DNA from: an uncultured Sphingomonadaceae bacterium
GTDB taxonomy: Bacteria; Pseudomonadota; Alphaproteobacteria; Sphingomonadales; Sphingomonadaceae
Length of the DNA stretch: 64,000 bases
Reading direction: 5' to 3'
Assembly (NCBI GenBank): GCA_947493195.1
Contig: CANLQG010000007.1
Coordinates: forward strand, 62,001 to 126,000
This document shows, one piece after another, positions 53,631-61,664 of the stretch (position 1 is the first letter of the stretch; every line of letters starts with the position of its first letter). The notes under the pieces were generated by a model. The model was not told the origin of the DNA. It saw nothing but the letters and a program-made list of their open reading frames with translations, and did not search any database. A program made the position numbers and the translations under genes.

Positions 53631-54480
53631 AGGCAAGCTGCTATTTCACCTTTCCGACATCCATTTCGGGCTGGAGGACAATAGCGCCCTCGACTGGGTG
53701 AAGCAGGAAATCGCCGAGCGTCGGCCCGATGCCGTGGCCATCACGGGCGATCTGACGATGCGCGCGCGGCAGCGGGAATTCGATGCCGCATGCAAGTGGA
53801 TCCAGTCGCTAGACGCACCGGTGACGGTCGAGGTGGGCAACCATGACCTGCCCTATTTCAACCCGATCGAGAGGTTCTTCGATCCCTACAAGCGCATCCG
53901 AGCCATTTCCGACAAGGTGGAGGCAGAGATCGACCTGCCCGGTCTGGCCATCATCCCCCTCAAAACGGTGCGCCGCTGGCAACCGCGGCTCAACTGGTCG
54001 AAAGGCTGGGTGACCGACGCCGCGCTCGAGCGCTGCCTTACCGCCATCGACACGCTTCCCGCTGGAGTCCAGGCACTGGTTACGGTGCATCACCCGCTGC
54101 GCGAGGTCGGCACGCAAGGCACGGCCCTGACCAAACACGGGCAGAACGCGCTCGACGAACTGGCCCAAAGGCCGGTGCTGGCCGTGCTTTCGGGCCATGT
54201 CCACGATGCTTTCGATATCATGGAAGAGACCGTTCATGGCCGGATACGCATGATCGGTGCAGGAACACTGTCGCAGCGGGTCCGTTCGACACCGCCCAGC
54301 TTCAACGAACTGAACTGGGATGGAAAGACCTTGCGCGTGCGCGTGCGCAACCTCGAACAAGTGCGAACGCGCGACATGCTGATCGAGGACGTGCCGGAGG
54401 ATGCCATGCCGCCGCGCGATCCCGGTGATCCCGTGGCCCCCGTCGGCAAGGTGCCGCGCACCGATCCCCCAGTTCACTAG
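53623..54480 (+). CDS. Calcineurin-like metallophosphoesterase
   Basis: The 285-residue protein has the metal-binding motifs FHLSDIHFG, AITGDLTMRARQREF, VEVGNHDLP and LSGHVHDAFD, in the order of class III cyclic nucleotide phosphodiesterases and related enzymes. It overlaps the lipid kinase gene, suggesting linked roles, for example lipid phosphate turnover. The substrate is unknown. Confidence 0.88.
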   Translation: MTEGKLLFHLSDIHFGLEDNSALDWVKQEIAERRPDAVAITGDLTMRARQREFDAACKWIQSLDAPVTVEVGNHDLPYFNPIERFFDPYKRIRAISDKVEAEIDLPGLAIIPLKTVRRWQPRLNWSKGWVTDAALERCLTAIDTLPAGVQALVTVHHPLREVGTQGTALTKHGQNALDELAQRPVLAVLSGHVHDAFDIMEETVHGRIRMIGAGTLSQRVRSTPPSFNELNWDGKTLRVRVRNLEQVRTRDMLIEDVPEDAMPPRDPGDPVAPVGKVPRTDPPVH

Positions 54481-54570
54481 CAGCCCGGTGCATTAGCGAT
54501 CGTACCCGGCTTGTCGGCAGTCAGTCGATGATGCCAGATAGCCGCGAAACTATCAGGAAAGGTCGTCTCC

Positions 54571-55569
54571 ATGCTCGCTCGTCACTGCGTCGTTCCCGCA
54601 ATCGTATCTGCGTTACTCGCCGCTACACCTGCCGCCGCGCAGGATTGGCGGCTGGTGATCCATGGCGGGGCAGGCACGATTGAGCGTGATCGCATGACCC
54701 CGGAACGTGACGCAGAGATACGCGCTGCTCTGACGCAGGCGCTGGAAACTGGCAGTGCAGTCCTTTCCGAAGGTGGCAGTGCGCTCGACGCCGTTGAGGC
54801 AACGATCCGGGTTCTGGAGGATAATCCCAATTTCAACGCCGGGCGCGGCGCGGTGTTTACCGCTGCGGGACGCAATGAACTGGATGCCTCGATCATGGAC
54901 GGCCGCACACGCGACGCGGGGGCCGTCGCCGGGGTTACCGCCACCCGCCATCCGATCAGCCTGGCGCGCGCAGTGATGGAGGATTCCCCGCACGTGATGA
55001 TGGTAGCGACCGGTGCAAATGAATTCTCAATCGAGCAGGGACTTGAGCAGGCCGACCCTGAATGGTTCCATACCCAGGAGCGCTATGACCAGTTGCAGCG
55101 TTTTCTTTCGCGCGATAGCGCCGACGCCAGCGACCAGGCTGGTGCGGATTACAAGTTCGGCACCGTGGGTGCGGTGGCGCTGGATATGGAGGGCAACCTT
55201 GCCGCTGGCACATCGACCGGGGGGATGACCGGCAAGCTTTATGGCCGGGTCGGCGACTCGCCGGTGATCGGCGCGGGCACCTATGCCGACAACCGCGCCT
55301 GCGCTATCTCTGCCACAGGTGCGGGCGAATATTACATTCGCGAGGGCGTGGCGCATGAGATTTGCGCGCGCATCCGGTTCCTTGGCGAAAGTCCGCAGGA
55401 GGCAGCGGACTTCGTGCAGGCGGAAACGCTGGAGATGGGCGGCAGCGGCGGCGTTATCGTCCTTGGGGCGGACGGGGACTGGGCCTATTCCTTCAACACC
55501 GCAGGCATGTATCGCGGAATGGCGGCTAAGGATTCGCACGTATCGGTAGGCATTTACGGCGACGAATAA
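54571..55569 (+). CDS. Secreted isoaspartyl peptidase / L-asparaginase (Ntn-hydrolase)
   Basis: The 332-residue protein has a Sec signal peptide (MLARHCVVPAIVSALLAATPAAAQ) and then the plant-type asparaginase fold: LVIHGGAGTIERD, NPNFNAGRGAVF and the cleavage and nucleophile site YKFGTVGAVALD (Thr after Gly). The last elements are TSTGGMTGK and GAGTYADN. It hydrolyses isoaspartyl dipeptides or asparagine, in the periplasm or outside. AGGAAAGG lies before the ATG. Confidence 0.92.
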   Translation: MLARHCVVPAIVSALLAATPAAAQDWRLVIHGGAGTIERDRMTPERDAEIRAALTQALETGSAVLSEGGSALDAVEATIRVLEDNPNFNAGRGAVFTAAGRNELDASIMDGRTRDAGAVAGVTATRHPISLARAVMEDSPHVMMVATGANEFSIEQGLEQADPEWFHTQERYDQLQRFLSRDSADASDQAGADYKFGTVGAVALDMEGNLAAGTSTGGMTGKLYGRVGDSPVIGAGTYADNRACAISATGAGEYYIREGVAHEICARIRFLGESPQEAADFVQAETLEMGGSGGVIVLGADGDWAYSFNTAGMYRGMAAKDSHVSVGIYGDE

Positions 55570-55657
55570 CGACCAAACCCGTCAACTCACCCGTATTTCC
55601 GGCCATTTTGTCGCAGCAACAGGACCGAATTGGCAGGTCTCCGCGTAAAGTCCCGTC

Positions 55658-56038
55658 ATGGCGACAAAGGTCCTCATCGTCGAGGACGACCTGTTGAACC
55701 GCATGTTCTACGAGGCCGTCTTCAGGCAGCGCGGCTATGAGCTGATGCTCGTGGACGATGGTGCGCGGGTGCTTGACGCTGTCGACAGCTTCACGCCCGA
55801 TATCATCACCATGGATATTCACCTGCCCCACGTCAGTGGCCGCAAGCTGATCCGGGAAATCAAGCGCAATCCGCAGACGCAGCACATCCCGATCCTGGCA
55901 ATCACCGCCTATGCCGGCAAGCGCGACGAGGAAGGGATTCGCCGCGCAGGGGCGGGCGGCTATCTAGCAAAGCCGCTGAGCATCGAAAGCCTGCTAGGCG
56001 AAGTCGATGCGCTGCTGGAAGGCCAGAAAGTCCACTAG
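55658..56038 (+). CDS. Single-domain response regulator, DivK-like
   Basis: The 126-residue protein is a receiver domain only: VLIVEDDLLNRMFYE, the phosphorylated Asp in IITMDIHLPHVSG, and the conserved LAITAYAGKRDEE and GYLAKPLSI. This matches DivK, which with DivJ/PleC controls cell-cycle signalling upstream of CtrA. The identity with DivK is by similarity; no kinase gene is nearby. Confidence 0.85.
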   Translation: MATKVLIVEDDLLNRMFYEAVFRQRGYELMLVDDGARVLDAVDSFTPDIITMDIHLPHVSGRKLIREIKRNPQTQHIPILAITAYAGKRDEEGIRRAGAGGYLAKPLSIESLLGEVDALLEGQKVH

Positions 56039-56062
56039 GACTTCGAAACCCCGTCGATCGAC

Positions 56063-56105
56063 GCGAAAAGGGCGACCCTTCGTGGGGGCCGCCCTTCGCA
56101 TTTTC
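56063..56105. terminator. Terminator between the divK-like gene and rpsI
   Basis: GCGAAAAGGGCG...CGCCCTTCGC forms a stem with minor bulges around CCCTTCGTGGGGG, followed by ATTTTCC. It lies between convergent genes. Confidence 0.65.
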
Positions 56106-56149
56106 CTCCGTCGAGGAAACTCTTGATAGGCGCGATAGCGCCTTGAGAC

Positions 56150-56680
56150 TTAGCGCTTGCTGAACTGGAAGCTGCGACGTGCCTTGGCGCGGCCGTACTT
56201 CTTGCGTTCCACCACGCGGCTATCTCGGGTGAGGAAGCCAGCTGCCTTGATCGTGCCGCGCAGCGCGGGCTCGAACTTGCTCAGCGCCTGGCTGATGCCA
56301 TGCTTCACCGCGCCGGCCTGGCCGGAGAGGCCGCCGCCGGAACAGGTGGCAACCACGTCGTACTGGCCTTCACGGTCGGAGATCGTGAACGGCTGGTTGA
56401 TGACGAGACGCAGCGTCGGACGGGCGAAGTACACTTCCTGGTCCTTGCCGTTCACGGTCACCTTGCCGGTGCCGGGCTTGATCCACACGCGGGCGGTGGC
56501 ATCCTTGCGGCGACCGGTGGCATAGGCACGGCCCTGGGCGTCGAGTTCCTGTTCGCGCAGCGGCGCGGTCGGGGCCTTGGGTTCGGCGGTCCCGGTATCG
56601 GCATCTGCTTCTGGAGCATCGCCGACGACGTCCTTCAGGTCAGCGAGATCGCTGGCGGTGTTGTTCTCTTCGGTAGCCAT
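56150..56680 (-). CDS. rpsI: 30S ribosomal protein S9 (with acidic N-terminal extension)
   Basis: This small-subunit protein ends in the conserved tail [21 protein letters not shown] (21 residues; shortened here to [18 protein letters not shown]), which contacts tRNA. The core begins at [15 protein letters not shown]. The first 50 residues are Ala, Asp and Glu-rich and are additional to the roughly 130-residue typical S9. It starts at ATG 56680, overlapping the rplM stop by one base. Confidence 0.96.
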   Translation of the reverse strand: MATEENNTASDLADLKDVVGDAPEADADTGTAEPKAPTAPLREQELDAQGRAYATGRRKDATARVWIKPGTGKVTVNGKDQEVYFARPTLRLVINQPFTISDREGQYDVVATCSGGGLSGQAGAVKHGISQALSKFEPALRGTIKAAGFLTRDSRVVERKKYGRAKARRSFQFSKR

Positions 56681-57159
56681 TATGCGGACACCTTGTTCTT
56701 GCGGTTCATCGAGGCAACGTCGAGCACTTCGGGCTTCTGGCCGTCATGCGGGTGCTCGGTGCCGTTGTAGAGGTGCAGCGCCTTCATCTGCGCACGGCCG
56801 AGCGGACCCGTGGGGATCATGCGCTCAACGGCCTTTTCCAGCACGCGTTCGGGATAGCGACCGGCCAGAACCTTGTCGGCGGTGACTTCCTTCAGGCCGC
56901 CGGCATAGCCGGTGTGCTTATAGTAGATCTTCTTCGCGGCCTTGTTGCCGGTGAACTTCACCTTGTCGGCGTTGATCACGATGACGTGGTCACCGCAGTC
57001 GACGTGCGGGGTGTAGATCGGCTTGTGCTTGCCGCGCAGGATGTTGGCGATGATCGAAGCGAGGCGACCGACCACGAGATTCTCGGCGTCGATGATGTGC
57101 CACTTCTTTTCGACCTCGGCCGGCTTGATCGACCGGGTGGTCTTCGTCAGAGCCTTCAT
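56680..57159 (-). CDS. rplM: 50S ribosomal protein L13
   Basis: This large-subunit protein has [35 protein letters not shown] (20 residues) and [20 protein letters not shown]. The 159-residue length is slightly longer than E. coli L13. It is the first gene of the rplM-rpsI pair, expressed leftward. The leader (57160-57335) has a weak promoter-like TTGACT at 57273-57278 (reverse). Confidence 0.97.
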   Translation of the reverse strand: MKALTKTTRSIKPAEVEKKWHIIDAENLVVGRLASIIANILRGKHKPIYTPHVDCGDHVIVINADKVKFTGNKAAKKIYYKHTGYAGGLKEVTADKVLAGRYPERVLEKAVERMIPTGPLGRAQMKALHLYNGTEHPHDGQKPEVLDVASMNRKNKVSA

Positions 57160-57335
57160 GGCTGGATGTCCTCAAAAATCAGTGCGAAAATTCGCCGCTG
57201 ACCTGAAGGCGGTGAAGAATCACCATCTGCGAGGGCAGCGAAGGCGCGCCGTTTGTCGCTTTACCCGCTGCAAGTCAAGCAAATCCGGGGCGTAGCGTGG
57301 AGGTAAAATAATACCGCCAGGAATATTGCGACGTA

Positions 57336-58067
57336 TCAGCGGGTCAGGCTCCAGTGCTCGCGGACCGTGCGACTCGTGCCTTCCACCAGCGTCACTATCC
57401 GGCGCGCCGCAGCGCGCATCAGGCCGGTACCGGCATCGCGTTCGCATTCGAAAACCGCTTCCACCATACCCTGCAGGCCTCCCGGCAATTCCACCTGCTG
57501 CTTGTCGCGGCGTGACAGGGATGCCGGAGCAAACAGGTCTGTCGGCAGGTAGGCGATCACGTGGTTGCCAGCTTGCTGCAGAGCCGAAAGGTACTGCGCA
57601 AGCTGTTCGCGCTCATCCGCGTTGGCGGAGTAGCTGGAGATCTGGGACAGCGCCTCCCCGACTGCGCGTCGAAGATCCGGCCCGGCAGGCTGCGCAATCT
57701 GCGTGGAAAGTATCTGGCCGAACGCATCGAGCGCGATGGGAAACAAGCCGCTCTCGTCACGCTCTCGCTCGATCTGCACGAACTGTTCGAGTGCGGCGGG
57801 CGCGTCGATCCGTACATCGGTCTGCTGTCCGTTCAGCATGAACCCGCCGTCGAACCGGCGGAAGGCCACCGCGAAATCGCGCGTAGCCGAAAACTCCTTG
57901 CCATCTGCCAGTTGGCGCACGACCGTTCGGGAATAGCGCATCGGTCCGTCGGGCGGCGCGATCAGGCCGCTCAGAGGAGCAGCCAGGGCCCTGTTTGCAC
58001 ACAGCGCAGGAGCGACGCCCGCTGCAAATGCCAGAAGCATCGCATTGCGTCTGTCGGTCTTGCTCAT
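57336..58067 (-). CDS. Exported protein of unknown function
   Basis: The 243-residue protein starts MSKTDRRNAMLLAFAAGVAP, an export signal with a twin-arginine-like RR, ending near LAAPLSG. The mature part has no motif I can name; it is rich in Arg, Asp and Gln helices (REQLAQYLSALQQAGNHVIA). The gene starts 4 bp inside cutA and the unit ctaA-cutA-this gene is coupled. Being coupled to the heme A synthase gene suggests a cell-envelope or respiratory role, but that is inference. Confidence 0.6.
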   Translation of the reverse strand: MSKTDRRNAMLLAFAAGVAPALCANRALAAPLSGLIAPPDGPMRYSRTVVRQLADGKEFSATRDFAVAFRRFDGGFMLNGQQTDVRIDAPAALEQFVQIERERDESGLFPIALDAFGQILSTQIAQPAGPDLRRAVGEALSQISSYSANADEREQLAQYLSALQQAGNHVIAYLPTDLFAPASLSRRDKQQVELPGGLQGMVEAVFECERDAGTGLMRAAARRIVTLVEGTSRTVREHWSLTR

Positions 58068-58411
58068 TGCCGTTCCCCGTCCGGCGACAGTTCGGCCAGC
58101 CACCGCCGGGTCGCCTCTGGCGCAGAATCTGCCACCCAGCCGCAGATCGCGGGCGTATCGTAAGGATGAAGCTGGGCGAGGCGCTGTGTCGCAGCTTCCA
58201 GCAAGGCGCCGTTGGTCTTGAAAAGCACGCCTACCTCCGCAGCCGACTGCACCTGCCCGTCATAGCGGAAGACCGAAAGCACTTGCGGCAGGATGTTTGC
58301 ACATGCGACAAGGCCTTCCTCCAGCAGCGTACCGGCCACCTCCCGCGCTTGCTCGGCAGCCCCGAAGGGACTCCAGATCAGCGCAGCGCCAATGGGATCC
58401 TGCGCACTCAT
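58064..58411 (-). CDS. cutA: Divalent cation tolerance protein CutA
   Basis: This 115-residue trimeric protein of unclear metal-related function has the family elements GLVACANILPQVLSVFRYDG, EVGVLFKTNGALLE and HPYDTPAICGW. Its ATG overlaps the ctaA stop by 4 bp, and its own stop overlaps the next gene. Confidence 0.88.
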   Translation of the reverse strand: MSAQDPIGAALIWSPFGAAEQAREVAGTLLEEGLVACANILPQVLSVFRYDGQVQSAAEVGVLFKTNGALLEAATQRLAQLHPYDTPAICGWVADSAPEATRRWLAELSPDGERQ

Positions 58412-59466
58412 TGCGCCTGCCTGCCCAGCACGTGTGCGCCCCAGGCGAAAGCTCCCACCAGCAGCGCACCGACCAGCTGGTGTGCCACGGCCAGCCACAG
58501 CGCCACGCCCGTCATGACCGTGGCGATACCCAGCAGGATCTGCACACCGAACGCTGAATGAATTGCGATCGAAGCGCGCCGGTCCAGCGGCTTCACCCGC
58601 CGCGCCATGATCACCAGCGCCGCCACGGCGACCCACGCCCACCAGCGGTGGACGAAGTGGAGCCAGAACGGATCGTGCGTGAACGTCCAGACCACACCGT
58701 TCGACCAATCGATCTCGGGCACCAGGCGATCCTGCATCAGCGGCCAGGTGTCGGAGGCAAGCCCCGCGTTCAGGCCGGCCACCCATGCCCCCAAAAGCAT
58801 TTGCAGGAACAGGATGACCGCGACGGCAAAGGCCATGCCCGTGAACCGCGCTGGCGTTGCCTTACCCCGGCTATCGAGCTGACGCAGGTCGAGCGCCGTC
58901 CATACGAGGCCGCCAAGCGTGAAGAAGGCGGTCAGCAGGTGGATAGACAGCCAGAAATGCGAAACGTCGGTCATTTCCGTGCCGAGGCCGGAGCGAACCA
59001 TGAACCAGCCGAACGCCCCCTGCAGCCCGCCCAGAGCGAGAAGCGCCAGCAGGCGCGGCTTGTATCCAGCCGGTATCGCGCCGCGCAGCCAGAACCACGC
59101 CAGCGGCAAGGCGAAGGCCAGTCCGATTAAGCGGCCAAGCAGGCGGTGGAACCATTCCCAGAAGAAGATGAACTTGAACGCGGCTAGGTCCATCCCAGCC
59201 GGTCCACTGACATTCCTGTATTCGCCCGTCTGCTTGTACAGGTCGAATTCGGCCTGCCAGTCCGCTTCGGTGAGCGGGGGCAGGGCGCCGCTGACCGGGC
59301 TCCAGTGCGTGATCGAGAGCCCACTCTCGGTCAGCCGTGTGATACCCCCAACGACAACCATCACGAGTACGAGGGTTGCCACGGCGAACAGCCAGCGCGC
59401 CAGCGCCAGCGGGCGCGGCGAAGTGGCGGCGACGGGGCTTGCGGAAGTTGCTGATGCGGCGACCAT
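58408..59466 (-). CDS. ctaA: Heme A synthase (CtaA/COX15)
   Basis: It converts heme O to heme A for aa3-type cytochrome oxidase in the membrane. The 352-residue protein has eight hydrophobic helices. The motifs GGITRLTESGLSITHW, FIFFWEWFHRLLGRLIGLAF (20 residues) and WFMVRSGLG match the family, and the heme-binding histidines lie in WFHRLLG and related positions. It starts at ATG 59466, since the 24 residues in front look like shadow. Confidence 0.93.
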   Translation of the reverse strand: MVAASATSASPVAATSPRPLALARWLFAVATLVLVMVVVGGITRLTESGLSITHWSPVSGALPPLTEADWQAEFDLYKQTGEYRNVSGPAGMDLAAFKFIFFWEWFHRLLGRLIGLAFALPLAWFWLRGAIPAGYKPRLLALLALGGLQGAFGWFMVRSGLGTEMTDVSHFWLSIHLLTAFFTLGGLVWTALDLRQLDSRGKATPARFTGMAFAVAVILFLQMLLGAWVAGLNAGLASDTWPLMQDRLVPEIDWSNGVVWTFTHDPFWLHFVHRWWAWVAVAALVIMARRVKPLDRRASIAIHSAFGVQILLGIATVMTGVALWLAVAHQLVGALLVGAFAWGAHVLGRQAQ

Positions 59467-59572
59467 GGGGCGCGATTTGCAACTTTGCGCGGAGTTTCGC
59501 AAGCAGGGCCTTGGTGCAGGCTTCACACAGCGGCACAAATTTGACCGGAACCGCCGCTAACCCCTTGCGCAA

Positions 59573-59587
59573 TGTTATGACGTTACA
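59573..59587 (+). promoter_or_regulatory. Possible Zur box before the MerC-domain gene
   Basis: TGTTATGACGTTACA shows the TGTTAT-N3-GTTACA layout of proteobacterial Zur sites, matching 11 of 15 positions of TGTTATAWTATAACA. It overlaps the upstream ATG (59577), favouring the later start at 59601. Confidence 0.35.
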
Positions 59588-59600
59588 TAGATGGTTGCGC

Positions 59601-59969
59601 ATGGGCTCGATCAACCCCTGGATTCGCGGTCGACTCGACCGTGCCGGCGTCATGCTGTCCGCGCTGTGCCTCGTGCACTGCGTTCTCGGGCTCGTGCTGG
59701 TTGCCGGGTTGGGGTTTGGCGGCACGTTCCTGCTCGATCCCGACCTTCACCGCTGGGGGCTGTTGCTGGCCACGATCATCGCGGGCGTGGCAATCGGCGT
59801 GGGTGCCTTGCGCCATCGCCGGGCCGGACCCTTCGTGGTGGCGATGACTGGCCTTACCTTCATGGGCGGCGCGCTGGCCGTAGGCCACGGTTTCGAGGAG
59901 GCGGTGCTGACCATGATCGGGGTGACACTGGTGGCAGCGGGCCACATCCTCAACTTGCGCCACGCCTGA
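59601..59969 (+). CDS. MerC-domain membrane protein
   Basis: The 122-residue protein has four hydrophobic helices and the cysteine-containing [11 protein letters not shown] and LCLVHCVLG, as in the MerC family, which in other contexts takes up metal ions. ATG 59601 is preferred over 59577, which overlaps a possible Zur box. A zinc role in this clade is a guess from family context; thiSG follows by 22 bp. Confidence 0.8.
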   Translation: MGSINPWIRGRLDRAGVMLSALCLVHCVLGLVLVAGLGFGGTFLLDPDLHRWGLLLATIIAGVAIGVGALRHRRAGPFVVAMTGLTFMGGALAVGHGFEEAVLTMIGVTLVAAGHILNLRHA

Positions 59970-59991
59970 CAGGCTCTATGTGGCTTGGGTA

Positions 59992-60978
59992 ATGACCCAG
60001 CCAATCTCCCTAACCGTGAACGGCGACTCCCGTCGCACCCAGGCCGCCACCATCGCCGCGCTCGTGCGCGAACTGGGGCTCATGCCCGAAAAGGTGGCCG
60101 TCGAGCATAACGGTGAAATCGCTCCCCGCTCTTCGCTTGAGCAGACTGCCCTTTGCGACGGTGACCAACTGGAAATCGTGCATTTCGTGGGCGGCGGCTC
60201 CGGCGCGCAGGACGACACCTGGGAAGTGGCGGGGCACCGCTTCACCAGCCGCCTGATCGTGGGCACGGGCAAGTACAAGGATTTCGCGCAGAACGCCGCC
60301 GCGGTCGAGGCGGCAGGCGCCGAAATCGTGACCGTCGCCGTGCGCCGGGTCAATATTTCGGACCCCAGCCAGCCGGTGCTGATGGATCATATCGACCCGA
60401 AGAAAGTGACCTACCTTCCCAACACCGCGGGATGTTTTTCCGCCGAAGACGCGATCCGCACCCTGCGTCTGGCGCGCGAGGCGGGCGGCTGGGACTTGGT
60501 GAAGCTAGAAGTGCTGGGTGAAGCGAAGACGCTATATCCCAACATGGTCGAAACCATCCGCGCCTGCGAAGTCCTGGCAAAGGAGGGATTCAAGCCAATG
60601 GTCTATTGCACCGACGATCCCATCGCCGCGAAGCAGCTGGAAGACGCAGGTGCCGTCGCGATCATGCCACTGGGCGCGCCGATCGGTTCGGGGTTGGGCA
60701 TCCAGAACCGGGTGACGATCCGCCTGATCGTCGAGGGCGCCACCGTCCCCGTGCTGGTGGATGCGGGCGTCGGCACCGCCTCGGATGCCGCCGTCGCCAT
60801 GGAACTCGGCTGCGACGGGGTCCTGATGAACACCGCTATTGCCGAGGCCAAGGACCCGATCCGCATGGCCCGCGCAATGAAGCTGGCTGTGGAGGCCGGG
60901 CGCGAAGCATATCTTGCAGGCCGCATGGGGCGGCGCAAATATGCCGATCCCAGCTCGCCGCTGGCGGGATTGATATAG
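59992..60978 (+). CDS. thiG: Bifunctional sulfur carrier protein ThiS / thiazole synthase ThiG
   Basis: The N-terminal 65 residues are ThiS ([20 protein letters not shown]) ending in [11 protein letters not shown]. The rest is the ThiG barrel with [28 protein letters not shown] and [20 protein letters not shown] (20 residues). ThiG builds the thiazole ring of thiamine from DXP, dehydroglycine and sulfur carried by ThiS. The fused Gly-Gly is followed by further residues, so thiocarboxylation must involve a cut or another mechanism. ATG 59992, after the GTG at 59980, is chosen. Confidence 0.93.
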   Translation: MTQPISLTVNGDSRRTQAATIAALVRELGLMPEKVAVEHNGEIAPRSSLEQTALCDGDQLEIVHFVGGGSGAQDDTWEVAGHRFTSRLIVGTGKYKDFAQNAAAVEAAGAEIVTVAVRRVNISDPSQPVLMDHIDPKKVTYLPNTAGCFSAEDAIRTLRLAREAGGWDLVKLEVLGEAKTLYPNMVETIRACEVLAKEGFKPMVYCTDDPIAAKQLEDAGAVAIMPLGAPIGSGLGIQNRVTIRLIVEGATVPVLVDAGVGTASDAAVAMELGCDGVLMNTAIAEAKDPIRMARAMKLAVEAGREAYLAGRMGRRKYADPSSPLAGLI

Positions 60979-60988
60979 TTTGTCCTTC

Positions 60989-61008
60989 GCTCACACCTGC
61001 GTGTGAGC
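60989..61008 (+). terminator. Hairpin after thiSG
   Basis: GCTCACAC-CTGC-GTGTGAGC is a perfect 8-bp stem 10 bp after the stop, without a T-run. It is a probable terminator or mRNA end. Confidence 0.55.
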
Positions 61009-61068
61009 GTCTTCGCCAGACGCGCAGCATGGCCGCGTATGCTGTGGGGGCGCGAAGCCAACAATATA

Positions 61069-61076
61069 TTAACCAT
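61069..61076 (+). promoter_or_regulatory. CtrA half-site-like element
   Basis: TTAACCAT lies in an AT-rich patch 44 bp before the start of the next gene. It equals the half-site consensus reported for CtrA-type cell-cycle regulators in alphaproteobacteria. One copy only, so weak. Confidence 0.3.
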
Positions 61077-61119
61077 ACGAGCGCACACCTTTCCCTGACA
61101 CCGCAGGGAAGGGCCGATC

Positions 61120-61650
61120 ATGGGTCACGAATCGAAGACGTTCTCTCTCACCATCGCCGAAATGCGCGAGTTCGCCGGTTTCGCCGAATACGAGCAGGAA
61201 TTTATCGAACGTTCGCTGGATATTGCGCTGAGCCGGTGCGATGCCTTCAAGACGTGGAGCGTGTGTGCAGACGACAAGCGCGCTATCCGCGGCCAGTACC
61301 TTGCCTATCGCGAACTGAAGCACCTGCGGGCGATGATCCCGGGTGGCGACACCTTCGACGGGGTCGAAGGGCTTATGGGAACGCTGCTGCGCATTTCGGC
61401 GCAGGATCTTGCGATGGAGCGGCTGGACAGCTTCTCCGCCTACCGTTTTCTCTATGAGCGCCTGCTCGGCGCCGCAGTGCGGCCGTTCCTTCCTGCAGCG
61501 TTCTGCGCTGCGGCCGCACTGCCACAAATCCGCCCCGAACGCCGCCGGATGCTGTTGCAAAGCCTGAGCGAGGCAGCCGCCACGGCGCCCGCCTGGTCGC
61601 GCAAGGAACCGGCGTTCTTCCCGGAAAGGATTGAGGTCGAGGCCGCCTGA
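61120..61650 (+). CDS. Conserved hypothetical protein
   Basis: The 176-residue soluble protein starts MGHESKTFSLTIAEMREFAG and contains a helical region with RGQYLAYRELKHLRAMIPGG and ISAQDLAMERLDSFSAYRF. I recognise no domain; four cysteines are not in a metal motif. ATG 61120 has GAAGGGCCG upstream (weak). A CtrA-like half-site lies upstream and it is convergent with the acyl-CoA ligase gene. Confidence 0.6.
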   Translation: MGHESKTFSLTIAEMREFAGFAEYEQEFIERSLDIALSRCDAFKTWSVCADDKRAIRGQYLAYRELKHLRAMIPGGDTFDGVEGLMGTLLRISAQDLAMERLDSFSAYRFLYERLLGAAVRPFLPAAFCAAAALPQIRPERRRMLLQSLSEAAATAPAWSRKEPAFFPERIEVEAA

Positions 61651-61664
61651 CCTCGGGCGCCCCA

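Noticed and set aside
57251..57278. Promoter for rplM on the minus strand
   Set aside because: TTGACT is good, but the hexamer at the right distance (ACAAAC) does not resemble a -10 element. It was not given as a separate feature.
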